64,000 nucleotides of DNA. Source: Cavenderia fasciculata (lineage: Eukaryota > Evosea > Eumycetozoa > Acytosteliales > Cavenderiaceae). Shown here one piece after another: positions 58,128 to 64,000 of this stretch; the stretch's first letter is position 1; every line of letters begins with the position of its first letter. The stretch covers positions 2,108,001 to 2,172,000 of the forward strand of contig NW_004457735.1 in NCBI RefSeq assembly GCF_000203815.1. Reading direction: 5' to 3'. Made by a program: the position numbers and the translations under genes. The notes under the pieces are model-generated. The model made no database searches. It was not told the origin of the DNA and saw only the letters and a list, made by a program, of their open reading frames with translations.

Positions 58128-61100
58128 ATGGCAACCAAAATTTTAAACCTTTTTACTAACAAATCCTCTTCTTCTCCAAACAAAAACAATTCTTCAAATA
58201 ATACACCTACTAAAACCAACAACAATTCAAATACACCTTCTTCTCCTTCATCTCCAATTCCATCTGAAAATACAACAACTATTATCGAATCAAATCCTCC
58301 AAACTCTGAAACTATAACTATTGTTGAAAACATTGATGTTGTTGAACCACAACCTCCACCTCCTCTTGCTACACCTAAAACAGGAATAAGAAAACCAGGA
58401 GGATTAAATTTTATGGTTGATGAATTAAAAGGAAAGTTATCAAATAGAAAAACAACATCATTCTCACCAAAAGAAGTAGAGACTGCATTATCATCACCAT
58501 CGGGAACACAAGAAGAGCCAATTAAATCCACATCCTTGTCATCTTCATCATCATCTTCGGTTCCACCTCCACAACCATCATCATTTGTAACTGCAAAGAT
58601 ATCAAGCAAACCAGCACCAGCTGCTAGAAATCCACTAAATCGTAGTCAATCGCAATCAACTTCACAAGATACTCCATTATCATATAATCCATTCCAACCT
58701 TTACAACCTAAACAAACTCCACCTCCTCCAACTCCAGTTGAAAGACAACAACAACAACAAGCTCAGCAACAACAACAACAACAACCACCTCAACCACAAC
58801 CACCTCAACAACAATCGCAACCTCAACCACCATCACAAACATCATCTTTAAATTCATCTTCAAATTCAATTCAAAAAGAAATGTCACCAAATCCAAAAGG
58901 AAAAGATCAAAATGCCAGTGGTGAGGGTGCAGGAAGTAGAATTACATCATTGTTTAAGAAACCACTCAAAAAGATTACTGCCATTACAGGATTGACTCAA
59001 GGATCAGATAGTCACGACAAACATGCTGGCAAGCCAAGAGCACAAGTACTCTATGACTTTGATACCGATCAACAAGGAGAGTTGGCACTAAAGACTGGTG
59101 AAATCATTGTCATCAACCAAAAAGATCCATCTGGATGGTGGCAAGGAACCAATCCAAATACTGGAGCACAAGGTTGGTTTTCAAATACTTTTGTTGAGGA
59201 ATTACCTCAATCATCTACCTCTTCTACAATGTCTCCATCAAAGGAATCATCAAAAGACAACAAATCATCATCTAAACCATCAGCTCCACCTCCATCGTCA
59301 TCATCAGGACCACAATATGGAACTGTAGAATTAAAGTTACAAGCAATTAAACCAGAAACTCCAAAACTTGAACACAAGAGAAAACCTGGTGCTGCTCGTG
59401 GTAGAAAGTTGCCATCACGTGCTCGTGCTTCTTATTTGTTGGATCCAAACGAACGTGCTGAAAGAGACAAGTTGCGTGCTGGTTTCTACTCTGTATCTCC
59501 TCTTAGAAAGGAAGATTTCCCAGATGAAGATGATGACTCTTATGAAGATAGCAGCAGCAATGGTGGAAGCAGTTTGAATACAAGTGTTGGCAATAGCTCA
59601 CCTACATTGACAGGATCTCGTTCATTTATTACTTCTAGTGCAGGTAATACAATCGAACAAGAAGAGGAAGTGGCAGTTGTATCTTCTACTCCCACACCAA
59701 CTAGTCCTCCAATAGCAGCAGCAGATAAACCCAAACCACCTCCACCAAAACGTAATATTGCACCACTTCAACTCTCTTCCGACAATGTACCACCAGAAAC
59801 CCAAACCACCGAATCAACTGAAAATAGCAACAACACATCAACTACTAGCCCCTTGTCATCATCATCGGGTACCATTTCACCTCCACCTCCACAACCTGCA
59901 AAGGTCATGAAACTCAAACCAAAACCTTCTGCACCACCAAGAAACCCAGAGATGAAATTATCATCCGATACCACTGTAACATCACCAACACCATCATCAC
60001 CTCCTCCACCTCTTGCCAATGTAGAAGAAGAAAAGGAAAAGGAAAAAGAAAAAGAAAAGGAAGTTGTAGCCGAAAAGACATCATCATCGGTAGCTGCTCC
60101 ACCACCACAAAATCAACCAAAACCACCTGCTCCAGGTATGGTTAAATTAAAACCAATGGTAAAGGTGGCTGCCAAACCACCTCCAGCTGCTGCAGGATCT
60201 CAACCACCAACACCAGGAGAACCATCAGATGCACCAAAAAAGATACTAGTTCCATTAAAGAGAACTACTACATTTGATGGAGATAGTATGACACCAAAGA
60301 ATGAAGATAAACCATCTGAACCAATCAAACCACTTTTGAAGCCAGTTGTCAAGCCAAGAGTGGAAGGTGACTCTGGTGGCTCGACTGTTGCAGCTGCACC
60401 AGCTCAAGCTGCATCTGCACCTCCACCAATGAAACCAAAGGTTGCACCAAGAAAGGAACCTTCTTCTCCTCCAACTACCTCTGCTGGTGCATCTGCCTCT
60501 GCTCCAGCACCACAACACAATAGAGTACCATCTTCCTCTTCTTCCAATCCCACAACGCCAGTTACCTCCTCGCCACCCGCTGCATCACCAGTGTCTTCGT
60601 CACCACCACAAAACAGTGCTTCTGGTCCACCACCACCCGCTCTTAAAAAGATCTCTCCAACCGTACCAAGAAGAGCTCTCACAACCTCTTCTGAAGAGCA
60701 AGCCTCTGGAACACCTGCAGACAAGGCACCAACAGGAGGAGAAAAAGAATCAAAAGAATCATTATACAATAGAATTACATCGATTCTACCAGACATTTGC
60801 AAACAAGTTGAATCAATGTCTACACCACTATCAACCTTTCAACACCAACTTCCTCCACTTTCTCAAAGCTTTTTTAGTGCTCGAGCCTATTCTGTTCTAG
60901 GGTCTGACAAGGACTTTTCCTATGGATCTCAAGAGAGACCAAGAATTCCATTGTTCCAATCGGTTTGGCCATTTATATTTACATTGTTGTGCGAGGATTT
61001 GGGAAGTGATGAAATTGACAAGTCGATTGGTAGCAATCTCCCAGAGAATGACACTATCCCATACAATGAAAACAAAAAGGCACACAATCCATTCTGTACT

Positions 61101-61752
61101 GGTGGTGCCTTGGTAGAATCGAATCTCTACTCTTCTAAATACCCATCACCAGCCTATAGAATCTCACAGGTGCTTTCAACCATTGATAAAATCATCAAAG
61201 GTGGAGTATCTTGTGATATGGGTTCATATCTCTCTCAAAAGAATGAAACTTCTGATGAAGTTGCCACTGCTCATCTATTAAAGAGTGTTGGTCTTTTGAA
61301 ATCACCCGAAGATATCTTGGACTTTTACTATCAATTAAATTCGATTCATTTAGATGTCTCTCAAATCTCTCAATTAACAACTACTCTTGCATCACTTGGT
61401 ATTAGTCCAATTAATCAATCGTATGTCTTAAACAAACAAACAAATATATAATCTAGAAAGAGAGTATTTATTAATCTTTTTTTTTTTTTGTTTTAGAAAA
61501 TTTGCAAATCAATCAAATGTTAAGAAATGTTTAGAAGTATTAAAGAATTGTGATACGATTATGAATGAATTGGATGGAAATCAATGTAATAATGGAGTGG
61601 AAATGATAACACTTGGTAGCAAGAGTGGAGTTTTAATGGTTATCATTCCTCAAGTCATGGGTATTACTTTATGTACTCATGGAAACAATGACCGAAACGA
61701 AAAACATATACAATTTTGTAAACTTTTAAAACAACAAATCAATTCACTCTAA
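58128..61752 (+). CDS. SH3 plus degenerate glutaminase-fold protein (1182 aa)
   Basis: Exons 58128-61420 and 61497-61752. The N-terminal 290 residues are Ser/Pro/Gln-rich. An SH3 domain follows (AQVLYDFDTDQQGELALKTG, GWWQGTNPNTGAQGWFSNTFV), then about 550 residues of proline-rich linker with many PPPPxP-type SH3 ligands. The last 300 residues align with the glutaminase (GLS) fold: PLFQSVWPF at the Ser-x-x-Lys site, HNPFCTGGALVESNLY at HNPMVNAGAIV, ILDFYYQLNSI at ILDFYFQLCSI, and SKSGVLMVIIPQVMGITL at KSGVAGGILLVVPNVMGM. The catalytic Lys, the Asn of VNAG, the DRN Asn and the late Tyr are replaced, so it is probably a pseudoenzyme. A cytoskeletal or signalling scaffold role is inferred. Confidence 0.85.
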
Positions 61753-62072
61753 CCATAATTATATAATATATAACGATTAATAATAAAATAATAATTTCTC
61801 AAATTAAAAAAGAAAGAAGGAAAGCAAGTAATGTGTATTTTGATATACTCTAAAAAAAAAGTATGGATAGAGTATTTAAACTTTATATATTATTATATAT
61901 TTGGGATAATTATTTAAATTGAATAGGTTGGTTGTTCGATTTGACAAAAAATTATATATAAATATTTACAAGTTGTTGTTGGATATTAGTGTACATTTTG
62001 TGTGATGATTGATTAGATATATATGACGTATTTTTTTATGGTTGATTTGGGTTGTTGAATATGCGTGTTGAA
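61753..62072. other. Convergent intergenic, about 320 nt
   Basis: AT-rich spacer between the 3' ends of the SH3-glutaminase gene and the SPFH gene. Nothing else seen. Confidence 0.6.
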
Positions 62073-63812
62073 TTATTTATCAATTGATTTCTTGTCAAGT
62101 TTGTTATTGTTTTGGTTGAGTTGATCGAAATAGGCAATTGGACTTGATAAAAAGCTACCAGCATCACTTGGACAGACATAGAGATGTGCTCCTTGGAGTG
62201 CCTTGGCTTTGATCTTGGCCATTTCAAGTTCGAGAAGACATGGGAACTTGGTGTACAACTCACCAAGCATTTCTTGAGCCTTTCTTTGGGCATCGGCAGC
62301 GATGAGGAGTGCATCGGCATCTCTTTGTGAAGAAAGGAGTTTAGCTTGAGCTTCAGAGACAATAGCTTGATTTCTTTGAGTAAGAGCAATGTTATCAGTC
62401 TCGGCCTTGAGCTTGGCTTCAGTGGTCTTGATATCATATTCCTTGACAAGGGTGGCTTGTTTGGTGGTATACTCGGCAGAGGTGATTGATTGACCTGCCA
62501 ACTTTTTGGCAATGTCAGCATCGATAACCTTGATGGTTTCAATTTGGAGACGACATAATTCAATACCATATTCGAGGAGATCGTTGGCAAGGTTACCCTT
62601 TACACGATCTTGAATGGTTTGGATGGCTTCTTCGTGGCTGTTTTCGGTTTTCTTTGAGGGCTTTGTATTGTGGAAGTACATGACCTCTTGAAGGGTGGAC
62701 AATTGGATAGCTTTACCCATATCGGCAAACGATACATTTTCAATATGGTTAATGATACCTTCCTTACCGAGCTTGGTGATGGCGAGTTCTGGATCAATAA
62801 TCTTGAATGCAACAACCAAGACAACACCGACACGGAGTGAGTCACGAGTTTGGAAGATCTTGAGATTGATTTCATCAGAGGTGGCACCCTTGTATTCAGA
62901 GGCAGCTTGAGCCTTGGTCTCCTTTGATGGGAAAAGACAAGTTTGAAGAGAGGTTGGGATGAATGCCTCAAACATATGGGTGGCAGAGTTGATGATGATT
63001 GGATGGCTATCCTTTGGTGGTTGGATGATTTGGAGGATACCATTGTTGTAGGTGATAGCTACCTCACCAGTGTGTGGGATAATACGTTTGATGGAACCAT
63101 GTTCGATATAAGAATCGGTAGCATTGTAAAAGAGATTGGTTTTACGGGCGCCCTCCGGAGATACAAGACGGAATTGTGGGTCAACAAAGACATATGGTTC
63201 ACGACGCGACTCGATGATGAATGGTTGAGTTCCAATCCAAACCTTGGCAATCTTACCAGCTGGTACACGTAAGATGTGAATGGTTGAGTGTTGGATGTAT
63301 GGTTCTTGTTGGTTGACAAATCCAATACCCTCGTTAAAGACAAAGGTTGGATCAATGATGACATGTGGACCTTCACCATACATAACTGGTCTGTTCTTAC
63401 TGGTAGCCAAAGCATAATGACCGGCTGGTACTTGAAGGACATATTTACCATGAGCACCAAAGAAGTTATCAGTCTTTTGAACGGAACCGATGAATTTAAT
63501 GGTGGTAGTTGGATCAGCAGTGTAGACGATACCAAAACGAGCACCACGTGGATCAAACAATTCAGCAACTTGATTACGATGACCAAGAGCCCAATATTGA
63601 ACGTCCAAACGAGAAAGGGCACGACCAAGTACTGGAGAGTCTGTGAAAGCAGTACCCTTTACATTCTTGTTGAAACGTTCAAGGATTTGGGTTGATTGTT
63701 GTTCAGCATCGAGGTCATTGAATTCAGAACGGACAACAATACTTCCAACTCTTAATTCTTCCAATTGGCTCATTTCACTGAGATCTTCTTCGGTGTTACT
63801 TCTTGATATCAT
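62073..63812 (-). CDS. SPFH/band-7 domain protein (about 579 aa from first Met; 5' end uncertain)
   Basis: The N-terminal half has repeated beta modules ([51 protein letters not shown]), each with a VPxG turn followed by a G-P/D-P exit. An SPFH-type core follows ([52 protein letters not shown]) and an Ala/Gln/Glu-rich coiled coil (about residues 460-540), as in stomatin- and flotillin-like scaffolds. No signal peptide. The first in-frame ATG is at 63812, but the frame stays open to the right edge of the window without another ATG, so an upstream exon or start outside the window is possible. Membrane-scaffold role inferred from the family. Confidence 0.8.
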   Translation of the reverse strand: MISRSNTEEDLSEMSQLEELRVGSIVVRSEFNDLDAEQQSTQILERFNKNVKGTAFTDSPVLGRALSRLDVQYWALGHRNQVAELFDPRGARFGIVYTADPTTTIKFIGSVQKTDNFFGAHGKYVLQVPAGHYALATSKNRPVMYGEGPHVIIDPTFVFNEGIGFVNQQEPYIQHSTIHILRVPAGKIAKVWIGTQPFIIESRREPYVFVDPQFRLVSPEGARKTNLFYNATDSYIEHGSIKRIIPHTGEVAITYNNGILQIIQPPKDSHPIIINSATHMFEAFIPTSLQTCLFPSKETKAQAASEYKGATSDEINLKIFQTRDSLRVGVVLVVAFKIIDPELAITKLGKEGIINHIENVSFADMGKAIQLSTLQEVMYFHNTKPSKKTENSHEEAIQTIQDRVKGNLANDLLEYGIELCRLQIETIKVIDADIAKKLAGQSITSAEYTTKQATLVKEYDIKTTEAKLKAETDNIALTQRNQAIVSEAQAKLLSSQRDADALLIAADAQRKAQEMLGELYTKFPCLLELEMAKIKAKALQGAHLYVCPSDAGSFLSSPIAYFDQLNQNNNKLDKKSIDK

Positions 63813-64000
63813 GGGCTTCAACGTATTGTTTGGTGAAGTATTGTTTGGTGTATTTGAAATCACTTTTTTAAAAAAAAGTGTCAATAGCCATACGCCTCGT
63901 GCATTGACTTGCTGGCCATTGTTATTTGTATTAACATACTTTTTATCGTCTAGGTCTAGGGGGTTTAGGTTTAGTTGTGATGAATGATAAAGATATATTC

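Noticed and set aside
57255-58128. Joining the CS-SH3 gene to the SH3-glutaminase gene as one large gene
   Set aside because: A TAA lies in frame immediately before ATG 58128 and no T-rich acceptor fits after it; a short third exon closes the first gene cleanly.
63949-63974. Telomere-like TAGGTCTAGGGGGTTTAGG stretch near the right edge
   Set aside because: Too short and irregular; it lies in sequence that can be read as an open frame of the SPFH gene.

Overview
The window is from a dictyostelid social amoeba (Dictyostelia). It is AT-rich and gene-dense. Introns are short (about 57-130 nt, one of 285 nt), begin mostly GTATGT or GTAAGT and end in T-rich YAG. Many proteins carry Asn, Gln, Ser/Thr or acidic low-complexity runs, and the proteins recognised are eukaryotic with an amoebozoan flavour. 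I cannot name the species. I see no tRNA, rRNA, CRISPR array or intact transposon. Gene models were spliced by hand; nearly all sum to a multiple of three.

Left part (1-24000): the 3' part of condensin subunit CAP-D2; a secreted or type I membrane beta-rich protein with an apparent one-base frameshift at its signal peptide; a mitochondrial NAD-isocitrate dehydrogenase subunit (minus); a 1788-residue secreted/7TM receptor-like protein (minus); a membrane-anchored M1 aminopeptidase (plus); an NRF-6-type acyltransferase 3 protein (minus); a mucin-like probable GPI-anchored protein (minus), a 55-nt piece of which recurs near 18.9 kb; and a Uma2-like PD-(D/E)XK nuclease-family protein with one frame break.

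Centre (24029-36612): seven head-to-tail paralogues, labelled A to G, with the same three-exon, phase-1/phase-1 structure. They encode 409-484-residue proteins with several hydrophobic segments that I cannot assign to any known family. This lineage-specific tandem array is the best candidate in the window for something undescribed.

Right part (36792-64000): a vanin/biotinidase-type nitrilase-family amidase (minus), a tiny secreted protein (minus), cystinosin (minus), a Q-rich acidic protein (minus), a truncated and broken Hsp70 ATPase-domain copy (minus), a 1566-residue FHA protein laid out like Ki-67 (plus), a secreted BP74/DUF7482-like protein (plus), a DH-only RhoGEF ending in a CaaX box (plus), an armadillo-like protein (minus), a CS+SH3 protein (plus), an SH3 plus glutaminase-fold protein that lacks catalytic residues (plus), and an SPFH/band-7 protein (minus) whose 5' end may leave the window.

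There is no operon-like logic. The only strong positional grouping is the A-G array; a weaker one is the adjacent pair of SH3-containing genes at 56.3-61.8 kb. Several genes would be continuous but for one base, so either assembly error or recent decay should be kept in mind.
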